Numbered from the stretch's first letter, positions 8,461 to 17,154 are shown. The stretch is 64,000 bases of DNA from UKL13-2 sp043744255 (GCA_043744255.1 JAYTVA010000110.1:1-64000); one strand, 5' to 3'. Notes: generated by a model from the letters alone, not told the origin. Numbers and translations: made by a program.

Positions 8461-9477
8461 TTAAAACTGCACGAGACTTCGACCGCCTTCGCGCGCGCGC
8501 GTGAGTGCGTCGTGAGCCGCCGCGAGTAATTGGCCGGCATCCTGCTGAGATTTTCGATACGCCGCAACCCCTACGCTGACCGTCGCCGCCACAGCGCCGA
8601 CGGGCGTCACGATGGGCGCGTCGGCAATGAGCGCACGAATTTGTTCGGCGGTTTGCATGACCGATTTGATCGTACAGTCATTCATCAACACCATGAATGT
8701 CGTTTCGCCGCAACGGCCGACGGCATCAAACCCCGCTAAAGCGCTACGAATGCGGCTTGCCGACTCGCTCATTACCGCGTCGGCCACCTGAGGCGCGTCG
8801 CCCTCGGCGCGCGCATGCTCGATCTGCACGACGGCCACACACATGAACGCGCCGCGCTGGGCACGTGCAAATTCGCCATCGAGAATCCGCAGGATGGCAG
8901 CGTGATTCCATACACGCGTGGCGTTATCAATTAATAGCTTACGCTGCGCGTCATTTTGGCTATGGATCAGCGCGAGTTGCGTGTCACTGATTGGCTCATG
9001 ACGCAGCTCGGCTTCTGCCATTGCGGCTAAGCTACGGAGCAGCCAGCGCTGCTGTGACGACAGCGTTCGCGGCACACGATCAGCCACGCACAACGCGCCG
9101 AGATGGCTGCCATCTGCGGCACGCAATGGGTGGCCTGCATAGAAGCGAATGCCGGGGCCTTCGGTCACCAATGGATTGTCAGCAAAACGAATATCTTGCG
9201 CGGTGTCCTCAACGACCAGCGTTTCGTGCTCCAGAATAGTGTGGCCGCAAAACGAAATTTCTCGTGGCATTTCATTCGCCGCAATGCCCTGCGCAGACTT
9301 GAACCACTGGCATTTGTCAGCGACTAGGCTGACCAACGCAATCGGCGCATCGAAGAGATGCGAGGCAAGCCGCGTGATGCGATCAAATCGTTCTTCTGCC
9401 GGCGTGAACAGCACACCAAGTGTGTGCAGCGCATTCAGGCGCTGCATTTCGTTGCACGGAATCAACGGTGCCACCAT
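8461..9477 (-). CDS. GAF-domain protein with a degenerate GGDEF domain
   Basis: 338 residues, apparently soluble. The N-terminal GAF domain spans about residues 20-165 (RITRLASHLFDAPIALVSLV, FCGHTILEHETLVVED, GIRFYAGHPLRAADG, LGALCVAD). This is the common GAF type found before diguanylate cyclases. The C-terminal half is a GGDEF fold, but the signature reads GETTF (in GRCGETTFMVLM) instead of GGDEF, so diguanylate cyclase activity is unlikely. Such domains often act as GTP or protein-binding sensors. The start is ATG at 9477, preceded by GGAG. It stands alone on the reverse strand, convergent with the photolyase gene. An active enzyme with a divergent motif cannot be fully excluded. Confidence 0.85.
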   Translation of the reverse strand: MVAPLIPCNEMQRLNALHTLGVLFTPAEERFDRITRLASHLFDAPIALVSLVADKCQWFKSAQGIAANEMPREISFCGHTILEHETLVVEDTAQDIRFADNPLVTEGPGIRFYAGHPLRAADGSHLGALCVADRVPRTLSSQQRWLLRSLAAMAEAELRHEPISDTQLALIHSQNDAQRKLLIDNATRVWNHAAILRILDGEFARAQRGAFMCVAVVQIEHARAEGDAPQVADAVMSESASRIRSALAGFDAVGRCGETTFMVLMNDCTIKSVMQTAEQIRALIADAPIVTPVGAVAATVSVGVAAYRKSQQDAGQLLAAAHDALTRAREGGRSLVQF

Positions 9478-9747
9478 GATCCACTCCCTATGGGTTAGTA
9501 GAAGTAAGGTAACACCCTAAGCACCCATTGCCGTGTGACTTATTTCACAGAAATTGATTGCCGCTTGAAAAATATGTAAATATTTTTTCTACTGTTACGC
9601 AATCGTGAGTCTAGCCGCCCCGCGCCCCGTTTGATCGGCGGTTAACGCCATATTGGCGTGGCTGGTGGTCACAAGCATGTGATGGCACTCCGCTGGCTGA
9701 TTCGACGGCGTGCCGCAACAGAGCTACCTGCGCATCCGCGCGGAAAC
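9478..9747. other. 270-bp intergenic region
   Basis: The region holds the leader of the GAF-GGDEF gene, with an A/T-rich stretch (AAATATGTAAATATTTTTT, about 9569-9587) suitable for a promoter. A short palindrome at 9645-9659 (ACGCCA tat TGGCGT) lies nearer the end of alkB. No coding frame is supported. Confidence 0.35.
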
Positions 9748-10419
9748 TTACCGCGCCCGCCGCATCGTCAAGTTGTAGCGCATCGCACTAGCTTCACCCG
9801 CTTTCAACGGCCTCACCCCATGAAAGTTTTTGCGCGCCGCTCCACCCCAAACAACCACGTCACCATCATTGAGCGGAACAGAGACGAAAGGATCGCTACG
9901 CGCTACCCCGCCCCACATGAAGATGGCAGAAGCACCGATCGAAACCGAGACAATCGGCTGCGCGAAATCGCGCTCATCCACATCCTGATGCATGCCCATA
10001 CGCGCGCCAGACTGGTAGCGGTTAATCAGGCATGCGTCGGGTTGAAACTGGCCAAACCCCGCTTCCAGAGCGGCGTTTGCGGCAATTGCCGAAAATTCAT
10101 CCGGCATTGCAGGCCACGCCAAATCAGAAAGCGGATCGATGGCGGCGTAGCGGTAGCCACGTGTGTCGGATACCCAACCAAATGACCCGCAATTGGTAGT
10201 CGCAACTGACATGGTGCCGCCCCGCGGTACGCGCATGTGGCGGAAGGCAGCCTGGGTAGCGATGCGCTCAATGTGCAAAGTGAGCACGGCAGTAGAAACA
10301 AAATTGCGCAGCAGCCATGCGTCTGAATCCGTGCCTGTAGCCGCATCTATACCGGTACTTGCACCGAGCGGAATTTTTTCCGGACTGGCAGGCGCGAACA
10401 GTGCGGATGGCGCCTTCAT
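9748..10419 (-). CDS. alkB: AlkB, DNA oxidative dealkylase (Fe(II)/2-oxoglutarate dioxygenase)
   Basis: 223 residues. AlkB removes alkyl groups such as 1-methyladenine and 3-methylcytosine from DNA by oxidation. Visible motifs: the iron ligands His144-x-Asp146 (GMHQDVDE) and His200 (KNFHGV), with the same His-to-His spacing of 56 residues as the E. coli enzyme. The 2-oxoglutarate/substrate arginines are in MRYNLTMRRAR at the C-terminus, and the nucleotide-recognition region has VSDTRGYRY. The start is ATG at 10419, overlapping the stop of the BLUF gene by 4 bp (ATGA), so translation is coupled to the photoreceptor gene. I see no ada gene here and no Ada box. Confidence 0.93.
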   Translation of the reverse strand: MKAPSALFAPASPEKIPLGASTGIDAATGTDSDAWLLRNFVSTAVLTLHIERIATQAAFRHMRVPRGGTMSVATTNCGSFGWVSDTRGYRYAAIDPLSDLAWPAMPDEFSAIAANAALEAGFGQFQPDACLINRYQSGARMGMHQDVDERDFAQPIVSVSIGASAIFMWGGVARSDPFVSVPLNDGDVVVWGGAARKNFHGVRPLKAGEASAMRYNLTMRRAR

Positions 10420-10865
10420 CCGCGCAGTGCGGCAACCCGCTGGAACCCCGGCAATTTGCTGGAACCCAACTGCCACATGGCTTCGAGATCGGCGTCAGCG
10501 AGATCTGTTTCCGTAAGATCAGCGAGCGCCAGCATTGAGGCGAACCGCTGATGCTCTCCGCGCTCGATACGCATCGCCGCACCATCCGGAAATACACGTT
10601 CAGCGCTTCGCTGTGCCCAGATCACGATGACGTTGAAATGGCGCACGTCGTCGGCGATGCGGGCCAAACAGGCACGAACTTCGTCACACGGCTCTTCAAT
10701 GAATTGCAAAAAGTGCTGGTTGTTGTTGACCAAGAGACCAGAAATATCATCGGCACGATTTCGCTTAAACGCTTGTTCGCAACTCAGTTCCACCGTGCTC
10801 AACCCTGAATCGGGCGCACGCTGGCTGAAATAGATCATTTGAAAAATGCTGGCTTTCATTTTCAT
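10416..10865 (-). CDS. BLUF blue-light photoreceptor protein
   Basis: 149 residues: one BLUF domain (about residues 5-100) plus a short C-terminal extension. The flavin-binding and photocycle residues are in place with the same spacing as in AppA: Tyr12 (MIYFSQ), Asn36 (KRNRADDISG) and Gln54 (HFLQFIEE). The D-x-R-H motif (DDVRHFNV) is also present. The conserved Trp near residue 95 is replaced by a small residue (FPDGAAM). The start is ATG at 10865, with GGAG just upstream. There is no fused output domain, so signalling must be by protein contact. The only coupled gene is alkB (4-bp overlap). Confidence 0.9.
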   Translation of the reverse strand: MKMKASIFQMIYFSQRAPDSGLSTVELSCEQAFKRNRADDISGLLVNNNQHFLQFIEEPCDEVRACLARIADDVRHFNVIVIWAQRSAERVFPDGAAMRIERGEHQRFASMLALADLTETDLADADLEAMWQLGSSKLPGFQRVAALRG

Positions 10866-10978
10866 CACGACTCCGTGTTGCGCGAATGACCGCGAGCTTG
10901 ACTCTATCGAATCAACGATAGCGCTGGTCGGCATTGCACACAATAGGCGGCTACTGAAATTGACGAGTCAACCGGCAG

Positions 10979-11545
10979 TTACGGACGCGCGCAATTCAAA
11001 AAATATTCGCGATAGTATTTCAACTCTTCGATACTTTCGTAAATATCGGCAAGCGCCTCGTGCTTGCCATGCTTTCTCATGCCGGACATGATTTCCGGCT
11101 TCCATCGCTTGGCGAGTTCCTTGAGTGTGGAAACATCAAGATTGCGATAGTGGAAATACTCTTCCAACTTTGGCATCCAGCGAGCGAGAAAGCGCCGATC
11201 CTGACAAATGGAGTTGCCGCACATCGGCGAAGTTTTGCCGGGCACGTAGCGCTTCAAAAATTCAATCATTTGCGTCTCGACTTCAGCATCAGCGAGCGTT
11301 GACGCTTTGATCTTGTCGATCAAGCCGGATTTTTTGTGCGTGCTCTTATTCCAGTCATCCATGCCGTTCAACACCGCATCGGGCTGGTGCACCACCAGCA
11401 CCGGCGCTTCGGCGATGGTGTTGAGTTGGCTATCGGTAATCACGAGCGCCACTTCGATAATTCGGTCACTTTCAGGGACAAGACCGGTCATTTCCATGTC
11501 GATCCAGATGAGATTATTTTGGTCTTGCTTGGCGTCGTTCGGCAT
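10979..11545 (-). CDS. orn: Oligoribonuclease (3'-5' exoribonuclease)
   Basis: 188 residues. Orn degrades 2-5-nt RNAs and the pGpG made from c-di-GMP in the cytoplasm. The DEDDh exonuclease motifs are visible: WIDMEMTGL near residue 16 (Asp and Glu), CGNSICQDRRFL (second Asp), and KHEALADI(YE) near the C-terminus (His and Asp). The start is ATG at 11545. The gene is divergent from the M48 peptidase gene with about 54 bp between them, so both promoters share this short gap. Its link to c-di-GMP breakdown is relevant because the window also encodes a PAS-GGDEF-EAL protein and a PilZ protein. Confidence 0.97.
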   Translation of the reverse strand: MPNDAKQDQNNLIWIDMEMTGLVPESDRIIEVALVITDSQLNTIAEAPVLVVHQPDAVLNGMDDWNKSTHKKSGLIDKIKASTLADAEVETQMIEFLKRYVPGKTSPMCGNSICQDRRFLARWMPKLEEYFHYRNLDVSTLKELAKRWKPEIMSGMRKHGKHEALADIYESIEELKYYREYFLNCARP

Positions 11546-11599
11546 GTGGGCACGTAAAATGTTGGAGAAGACGCATTTTCGCACGAACCCCCACTTTTT

Positions 11600-12889
11600 T
11601 TGATTGCTGCCGTGACTGCCACCACCTTTACCACCATCTTCCTCGCCTGCTTCACCGTGATGTTGGCGTTTCAAACATGGCTTGCGCTGCGCCATCTGGC
11701 GTATGTGCGCGCGCATCGCCATGCCGTGCCAAGTGAGTTCGCGCAGTCAATAGAATTGAGTGCGCACCAAAAGGCGGCTGACTATACCAACGACAAAGGC
11801 CGTCTTGGCATCGTTGAAAGCCTCTTGGAAGGCGCGCTGCTGCTGGTGTTAACCCTCGGCGGCGGTCTCTACGCTATCGACGCATTGGCCGGACAATGGT
11901 TCGGTGATGGCTATGCCCGTGCGCTCGCGTTGGTCGCGGGATTGACGATTGTTTCGTCCGTTATCTCCACGCCGTTTGATCTTTATCGCACCTTCCAAAT
12001 AGAGGCGAAATACGGCTTCAATAAAATCACGCTCAAACTTTATGTGCTCGATGCGCTCAAGGGTCTGTTGCTAGCCGCTGTGATCGGTATTCCGTTGCTG
12101 CTGGTGGCGTTTTGGTTGATGGATAAAATGGGCAGCATGTGGTGGCTATATTTGTGGCTGGTGTGGTTGGCGTTCAGCTTGACGATGATGGCGGTGTATC
12201 CGAATTTCATCGCGCCATTGTTCAATAAATTCACGCCGCTCACGGACGATGGTTTGAAAACCCGCATCGAGAACTTGCTCGCGCGTTGCGGCTTTGCAAC
12301 CAAGGGTTTGTTTGTAATGGACGGCTCGAAGCGCTCCAGCCATGGCAATGCGTACTTCACCGGCTTCGGCAAAACCAAACGCATCGTATTTTTTGACACC
12401 TTGATCGAGCGCTTAACGCCAACCGAAATCGAGGCGGTGCTCGCGCATGAGCTCGGCCACTTCAAACGAAAACACATTTACAAAATGATCGCCGGGCAAT
12501 TCGTCCTCACGTTTATCGTCCTCGCGCTGATGGGTTGGGTGATCGACAAGCCGTGGTTTTACGAGGGACTTGGTGTGCCGTTCCTCGCGGCCAAGCCACA
12601 CATCGCGGTGTCGCTGATGCTGTTCTTCTTAGTGTTATCGGTCTTCACGTTTTGGCTCACGCCACTCGGCAGCTTGCTATCGCGCAAACATGAATTCGAG
12701 GCCGATGCCTATGCCGCGCAGCAGACCAATGCCGATGATCTTGTTACCGCACTCGTGAAACTCTATCGCGACAACGCCTCCACCCTCACCCCCGATCCGC
12801 TGCACTCTGCTGTGTACGATTCACATCCACCCGCTGCAATTCGCATCGCGCAACTGCACGCATTCAAAACTCAACCGGTCACGATATGA
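11600..12889 (+). CDS. M48-family metallopeptidase (Ste24/CaaX-protease-like), integral membrane
   Basis: 429 residues if read from TTG at 11600; a GTG at 11612 or an ATG at 11660 (VMLAFQTW) could also be the start. Several hydrophobic segments (ACFTVMLAFQTWLALRHL; LLEGALLLVLTLGGGLYAID; VLDALKGLLLAAVIGIPLL; HIAVSLMLFFLVLSVFTFWL) flank the zinc motif HELGHFKRKH near residue 283. A downstream Glu ligand lies in the region HEFEADAYAAQQ. Ste24-type enzymes cleave membrane proteins or small peptides. The order orn / M48 / pterin dehydratase / rsgA is usual in Burkholderiales. It shares the ATGA-type junction with the next gene. Confidence 0.9.
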   Translation: MIAAVTATTFTTIFLACFTVMLAFQTWLALRHLAYVRAHRHAVPSEFAQSIELSAHQKAADYTNDKGRLGIVESLLEGALLLVLTLGGGLYAIDALAGQWFGDGYARALALVAGLTIVSSVISTPFDLYRTFQIEAKYGFNKITLKLYVLDALKGLLLAAVIGIPLLLVAFWLMDKMGSMWWLYLWLVWLAFSLTMMAVYPNFIAPLFNKFTPLTDDGLKTRIENLLARCGFATKGLFVMDGSKRSSHGNAYFTGFGKTKRIVFFDTLIERLTPTEIEAVLAHELGHFKRKHIYKMIAGQFVLTFIVLALMGWVIDKPWFYEGLGVPFLAAKPHIAVSLMLFFLVLSVFTFWLTPLGSLLSRKHEFEADAYAAQQTNADDLVTALVKLYRDNASTLTPDPLHSAVYDSHPPAAIRIAQLHAFKTQPVTI

Positions 12890-13209
12890 ACCTCACGCAA
12901 CTGAAATGCGCACCGGGCGGTGCAGCCAGCAAGCTCGCTGATGCTGACATCACAAGCCATCTCACCACCCTGCCCGGCTGGCAACGCGAAGGCGATGAAA
13001 TCCGCAAAACGTTTTCCTTCAAAAATTATTACCACACCATGGCCTTCGTCAATGCGTCCGCATGGGTTTCGCATCGCGAAGATCATCACCCCGATATGAG
13101 CGTGCATTACAACCGCTGCATCGTCGCCTACTCCACCCACGACGCCGGTGGCATCACGCTAAACGACCTGATTTGCGCCGCGAAGCTCGACGCGTTGCTT
13201 GCGCTATGA
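12886..13209 (+). CDS. phhB: Pterin-4a-carbinolamine dehydratase (PCD/PhhB)
   Basis: 107 residues. The enzyme dehydrates 4a-hydroxytetrahydrobiopterin made by aromatic amino-acid hydroxylases. The motif EDHHPDMSVHYNRC, near residues 66-80, contains the catalytic histidines of the family, and LPGWQREGDEIRKTFSFKNY is typical of the N-terminal strand-helix region. The length is standard. The start ATG at 12886 overlaps the end of the peptidase gene, and its own stop overlaps the rsgA start (ATGA). The hydroxylase itself is not in the window, so the link to phenylalanine catabolism is by family only. Confidence 0.93.
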   Translation: MNLTQLKCAPGGAASKLADADITSHLTTLPGWQREGDEIRKTFSFKNYYHTMAFVNASAWVSHREDHHPDMSVHYNRCIVAYSTHDAGGITLNDLICAAKLDALLAL

Positions 13210-14102
13210 AGGCGCTAGTCACTGGCGATTTTGGCCGCGAATTTCTTGTTGAACTCGACGACCGCACCGCCCTCTCCTGCTCGCGCAAAGGGAAAAAACA
13301 GGATGTCACCTGCGGCGATTTTGTCGAGGTCGCGGTCAGCAGTACCGACAAAAAAACGGGTCGCATCGACGACGTGTTCCCACGCCGCAACGAGCTGTTT
13401 CGCAAGGATGCTTGGCGCGAAAAGACGCTGGCTGCGAATATTGACCAAGCACTCATCATCGTCGCGCCACGTCCCAGCTTCAGCGATATGTTTGTCAGCC
13501 TCTGTTTGGTGGCCTGTGAAGCCGCTGGCATCGCGCCGATCATCATGCTCAACAAAAAAGACTTGCCGGAGTTTGACGAAGCCGCAAAGCGCTTAAAGAT
13601 TTTTGAAACCGTCGGCTATCAAGTGCTGCCGATGTCCGCCAAGTTCGACATCGAGCCACTGCGCCCGCATCTGATTGGCAAGACCACGCTGCTGGTCGGG
13701 CAATCCGGCATGGGCAAATCACGCACCGTAAACAACCTAGTGATGCGCGATGTGGCCAAGGAAGCCGATTTTTCCATCGCGCTCGATTCCGGCAAACACA
13801 CCACCACCTACACGCGCCTCTATCGTCTCGACAAAGACACCAACATCATGGATTCGCCCGGCCTGCAATCGTTCGGCTTGATGCATTTGCCCGACGACGA
13901 CATCGCCTACGCCATGCCAGAGTTTCGCCCCTACATAGGCACCTGCAAATTCAACAACTGCGGGCATGTTGATGAACCAGGATGTGCAGTGATCGCCGCC
14001 AGCAACAGCGGAAAAATCAGCGCCGCACGCTTGTCGTTTTATCAGGTGTTGATTGAGCAGCAGCGTGAGTTACGGGTGGCGCATCCGGATTGGAAGAAGT
14101 AG
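13206..14102 (+). CDS. rsgA: RsgA, ribosome small-subunit-dependent GTPase A
   Basis: 298 residues. RsgA is a circularly permuted GTPase that checks late 30S ribosome maturation. The N-terminal OB-fold has RKGKKQDVTCGDFVEV. The permuted G motifs appear in the order G4 (MLNKKDLP), G1 P-loop (GQSGMGKS near residue 165) and G3 (DSPGL). The zinc-binding C-terminal segment CKFNNCGHVDEPGC supplies Cys/His ligands. The start ATG at 13206 overlaps the stop of the pterin dehydratase gene. The gene ends 3 bp before the stop of the convergent kinase/phosphatase gene. Confidence 0.96.
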   Translation: MKALVTGDFGREFLVELDDRTALSCSRKGKKQDVTCGDFVEVAVSSTDKKTGRIDDVFPRRNELFRKDAWREKTLAANIDQALIIVAPRPSFSDMFVSLCLVACEAAGIAPIIMLNKKDLPEFDEAAKRLKIFETVGYQVLPMSAKFDIEPLRPHLIGKTTLLVGQSGMGKSRTVNNLVMRDVAKEADFSIALDSGKHTTTYTRLYRLDKDTNIMDSPGLQSFGLMHLPDDDIAYAMPEFRPYIGTCKFNNCGHVDEPGCAVIAASNSGKISAARLSFYQVLIEQQRELRVAHPDWKK

Positions 14103-14105
14103 TTA

Positions 14106-15809
14106 TCACCGCACCAACAAAACAAACAACAACAGCAAATTGAGCACCACGCTCACCAGCGCCACCGCCTGCCATTTCGCCAACGGCCCACGCTGCATCA
14201 ACGGCGTGAAGCCTTGCGCCGGGAGCGGTTTGGCGGCACCGGTTTCGAGTGCCAGCACCAATTCTTCTGCCGTCTCAAACCGGCGTTCGGGGTTGCGGGC
14301 GATGGCTTTCATCAGCGCATTTTCAAACCACATCGGAATATCTGGGCGATAGCGCGTCGCCGGTACCGGCTCGCCAAACACGGGGGTTTGAAACGGCTCG
14401 ATTTCACCGTAGGGATACTTGCGCGTGAGTGCAAAATAAATTGACACCCCAGCGGCATATAAATCACTGCGCACTGTCGGTGCGGTACCGCCAATCTCAA
14501 AATGTTCCGGCGCAAGAAAGCTCGGTGTGCCCGCGCGGTCACGTGTTTCCACGGCATCATCAAAACTGATTGCAACACCCAAATCCAGTAGCCGCAATTC
14601 ACCATCGGTGCCGATGTGAATATTGTCGGGTTTGACGTCGCGATGCAGCACGCTACGACGATGCAATGCGCCCAATGCGCGCGCGAGCTTTTGTGCCCAC
14701 GCCAATACTTCGGGCACGGTGAGATGTTGACCTGCTTCGATGTAAGCACGCAACGTGCGACCCTCATGCCACGTTTGCAGATAGTAAAGCGCGCTTTGCC
14801 GCTCGGCTGACACCGGCAGCACTTGCGGGAAAAACCTAGCAACGGCGCGCTTTCCCAGCCATTCTTCATGTGCGAGCGCGTTGCGTTCGGCGGGTATTTC
14901 ACCGCGTTCCAGCGTGAGTGTTTTCAGGACAACCTCACGTTGATTGAGCAAATCTGTGGCGCGATAAACCAGCGTGGCATCACTGTCATGGAGAATTTCT
15001 TCAATACGGAAATCATCCAGCGCTTGACCAACTTTCAAGCGCGGCGGCGGCATCAAGTCACGACGCGCATGCAGCATTTGCTGATAACCGTCTTCGCCAA
15101 CGCCAGTCACTCGCAGCACCAGCGCACTCGCGTTATCGGTACCACCGGATGCAATGGCACCATCGACCAGCGCTGACGCAGCGACCGACATATCTTCGTG
15201 ATGGCGAATCGCATCGTGAATGCTGGCATCACTCAGTGCGCCCCACACGCCGTCGGTGATGAGCACGAAAATGTCGTTCGCGTGCAATTCACCTTCCGCA
15301 AAATCCACTGTCAACGCGCTATCGAGGCCGATGGCCCGTTTCAATACGTGGTGCATGTCTGGCCGATCCCAAACGTGGTCGCTGGTGAGACGCTTACACA
15401 CGCCGTCACGCACCAGATAGGCACGGCTGTCGCCGACATGCGCGATGGTGTAGCGCGCGCCATGCAACACCAGCCCGGTCAGCGTAGTCGCCATGCCTGC
15501 GACTTCGCGCCGCGCACTCGCCTGCGAAATCACCCAGCGGTTGAGCGCCTGCAACACCTTGTTGAGTGCGTGCTGGGTCTGCCACTGATCGGGCGTGGCG
15601 TAATAATCCGCGAGCAAACCACGCACGGTGTACTCCGCCGCTTCACGACCGTGGTTGAGCCCCGACACACCGTCAGCAATGGCAGCAACAATGCCTTTCG
15701 CGTCCAGCAGCGCGCCGTCGGGTGACGCAGCGCCGACGAAGTCTTCATTGAATTCGCGTGGTCCCTTAACGGTGGCGTGCGCGAGTTGGACGGTGAGGAA
15801 GTTCGCCAA
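14106..15809 (-). CDS. Fused PP2C protein phosphatase / Ser-Thr protein kinase with C-terminal membrane anchor
   Basis: 567 residues. Residues 1-240 form a PP2C phosphatase: ADGVSGLNHGREAAEY, VGDSRAYLVRDG, ITDGVW and GGTDNASALV supply the metal-binding aspartates. Residues about 265-525 form a Hanks-type kinase: catalytic lysine in VVLKTL, HRDVKPDNIHIG loop, DLG in place of DFG, and an APE-like APEHFEIGG. A single hydrophobic segment at the C-terminus (VALVSVVLNLLLLFVLLV) anchors it. The start is TTG at 15809, 6 bp after the stop of narK, so the two are co-transcribed. Fused kinase/phosphatase genes are repeatedly found beside nitrate transporter or nitrite reductase genes in proteobacteria. 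The target is unknown; regulation of nitrate transport is a reasonable inference. Confidence 0.93.
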   Translation of the reverse strand: MANFLTVQLAHATVKGPREFNEDFVGAASPDGALLDAKGIVAAIADGVSGLNHGREAAEYTVRGLLADYYATPDQWQTQHALNKVLQALNRWVISQASARREVAGMATTLTGLVLHGARYTIAHVGDSRAYLVRDGVCKRLTSDHVWDRPDMHHVLKRAIGLDSALTVDFAEGELHANDIFVLITDGVWGALSDASIHDAIRHHEDMSVAASALVDGAIASGGTDNASALVLRVTGVGEDGYQQMLHARRDLMPPPRLKVGQALDDFRIEEILHDSDATLVYRATDLLNQREVVLKTLTLERGEIPAERNALAHEEWLGKRAVARFFPQVLPVSAERQSALYYLQTWHEGRTLRAYIEAGQHLTVPEVLAWAQKLARALGALHRRSVLHRDVKPDNIHIGTDGELRLLDLGVAISFDDAVETRDRAGTPSFLAPEHFEIGGTAPTVRSDLYAAGVSIYFALTRKYPYGEIEPFQTPVFGEPVPATRYRPDIPMWFENALMKAIARNPERRFETAEELVLALETGAAKPLPAQGFTPLMQRGPLAKWQAVALVSVVLNLLLLFVLLVR

Positions 15810-15815
15810 GCGAGC

Positions 15816-17027
15816 CTAGATCCGCGCAACCGTCATATGCGACGCGCCCCAAGTGGTGCGCCAGCGCCCCTTCACCAACGTGAGGCCAACCAACGCAAGT
15901 ACACCCAGCAACGCGAACACGATGAACGCCGCTTGATAGCTACCCGTAAGTTGCTTGCTGTAACCCATGCTCGATGCCAAGTAGAAGCCGCCAATGCCAC
16001 CAGCCATTCCCACGAGTCCGGTCATCACGCCGATCTCTTTGCGGAACCGCTGTGGCACTAGCTGAAACACCGCGCCATTGCCTGTACCGAGGCACAACAT
16101 CGCGAGCACAAATACCGCCAGCGCCCACGTTGCACTTGGGATACCAACGGCGACCAAGCCAAGCATGCACGATGCACCGATATACATGAATGTGAGCGTG
16201 CGAATGCCACCAATGCGATCCGCGACCAGCCCACCCAGCGGCCGTACTAGCGAGCCCGCGAACACGCAGGCGGCCGTGAAGTAGCCAGCGGTGATGGCGC
16301 TCAAACCGTATTGCGTGTTGAAGTAAATCGTGAGCGAGGCGCTGAGGCCGACGAAGCCACCGAACGTCACGGCGTAGAAGAACATAAACCACCAAGCATC
16401 GCGTTCCTTCAAAATTTTCAGGTACTCCGTGAGCGCTTTTGGCGGTGGGCAATCGGGCGCGTCTTTAGCGAATATCAAGTAAATCACAAACACGATGGCT
16501 AACGGAATCACGGCAAGGCCAAACACCGATTGCCAGCCGTAGGCCGCGGCCAGACCGGGTGCCAACAAGGCTGCGAACGCGGTGCCGGAATTTCCTGCGC
16601 CCGCGATGCCTAGCGCCTTGCCTTGATGCTCCGGCGGATACCAGCGTGAGGCAAGCGGCAGCGCGACCGCAAACGATGCGCCTGCCACGCCCAAAAATAA
16701 TCCCAGTATCAACAACTGCTCAAAAGTCTTGATGCCAATTTGCCATGCAGTGAGCAATGCCAGCATCACGATTACCTGCCCAATCGCGCCGGTCACTTTC
16801 GGTTTGAGATGATCCACCATGGTGCCCATGACGAGCCGTAACAGTGCGCCTGCCAGCACGGGGGTCGCCACCATCAGCCCCTTCTGCGCGGCAGTGAGGC
16901 CAAGGTCTTTTGAAATTTGTACCGCGAGTGGGCCGAGTAACACCCAGACCATGAAGGCGAGATCGAAATATAAAAATGCCGAAATTAGCGTCGGCGTGTG
17001 GCCCGATTTCCAGAAAGCAGTTTTCAT
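15816..17027 (-). CDS. narK: Nitrate/nitrite transporter of the NarK (major facilitator) family
   Basis: About 403 residues from ATG at 17027 (the frame is open further upstream). Twelve hydrophobic segments are expected. The nitrate-signature glycine-rich motifs are visible as GVAGASFAVALPLASRWYPP and GNGAVFQLVPQRF, and the first helix region has LGPLAVQISKDLGLTAAQKG. NarK/NasA proteins carry nitrate, sometimes nitrite, through the inner membrane; here the neighbours (nirB, nirD, nasA) point to assimilatory nitrate uptake. A perfect sigma-54-type promoter lies 50-66 bp upstream. The kinase/phosphatase gene follows after 6 bp. Confidence 0.94.
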   Translation of the reverse strand: MKTAFWKSGHTPTLISAFLYFDLAFMVWVLLGPLAVQISKDLGLTAAQKGLMVATPVLAGALLRLVMGTMVDHLKPKVTGAIGQVIVMLALLTAWQIGIKTFEQLLILGLFLGVAGASFAVALPLASRWYPPEHQGKALGIAGAGNSGTAFAALLAPGLAAAYGWQSVFGLAVIPLAIVFVIYLIFAKDAPDCPPPKALTEYLKILKERDAWWFMFFYAVTFGGFVGLSASLTIYFNTQYGLSAITAGYFTAACVFAGSLVRPLGGLVADRIGGIRTLTFMYIGASCMLGLVAVGIPSATWALAVFVLAMLCLGTGNGAVFQLVPQRFRKEIGVMTGLVGMAGGIGGFYLASSMGYSKQLTGSYQAAFIVFALLGVLALVGLTLVKGRWRTTWGASHMTVARI

Positions 17028-17076
17028 GATGTGGTGCGTCCCGTTCACAAAAATGGTTAGTGACAACATCACCATC

Positions 17077-17093
17077 AGCAAACGCTGTGCCAG
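17077..17093 (-). promoter_or_regulatory. Sigma-54 (RpoN) promoter for narK
   Basis: On the reverse strand the sequence reads CTGGCAC-AGCGT-TTGCT, an exact fit to the -24/-12 consensus YTGGCAC-N5-TTGCW. It lies about 50 bases upstream of the narK ATG, giving a predicted leader of around 40 bases. Sigma-54 promoters need an enhancer-binding activator; an NtrC-like site is found 45 bp further upstream. Confidence 0.85.
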
Positions 17094-17137
17094 CGAACGC
17101 TGCGCTCTCAAGAACCAGCTTCACGCACACGTTAAAG

Positions 17138-17154
17138 CGCACCAACGGTGTGCA
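17138..17154. promoter_or_regulatory. NtrC-like enhancer site between the divergent narK and nirB promoters
   Basis: Reverse-strand reading TGCAC-ACCGT-TGGTGCG matches 11 of the 12 outer positions of the NtrC consensus TGCACCA-N3-TGGTGCA when its two half-sites are compared. It lies about 95 bp upstream of the nirB -24 element and about 45 bp upstream of the narK one, typical activator distances. A further TGCATCGTGCA partial repeat adjoins it. One site could serve both divergent promoters. Confidence 0.6.
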
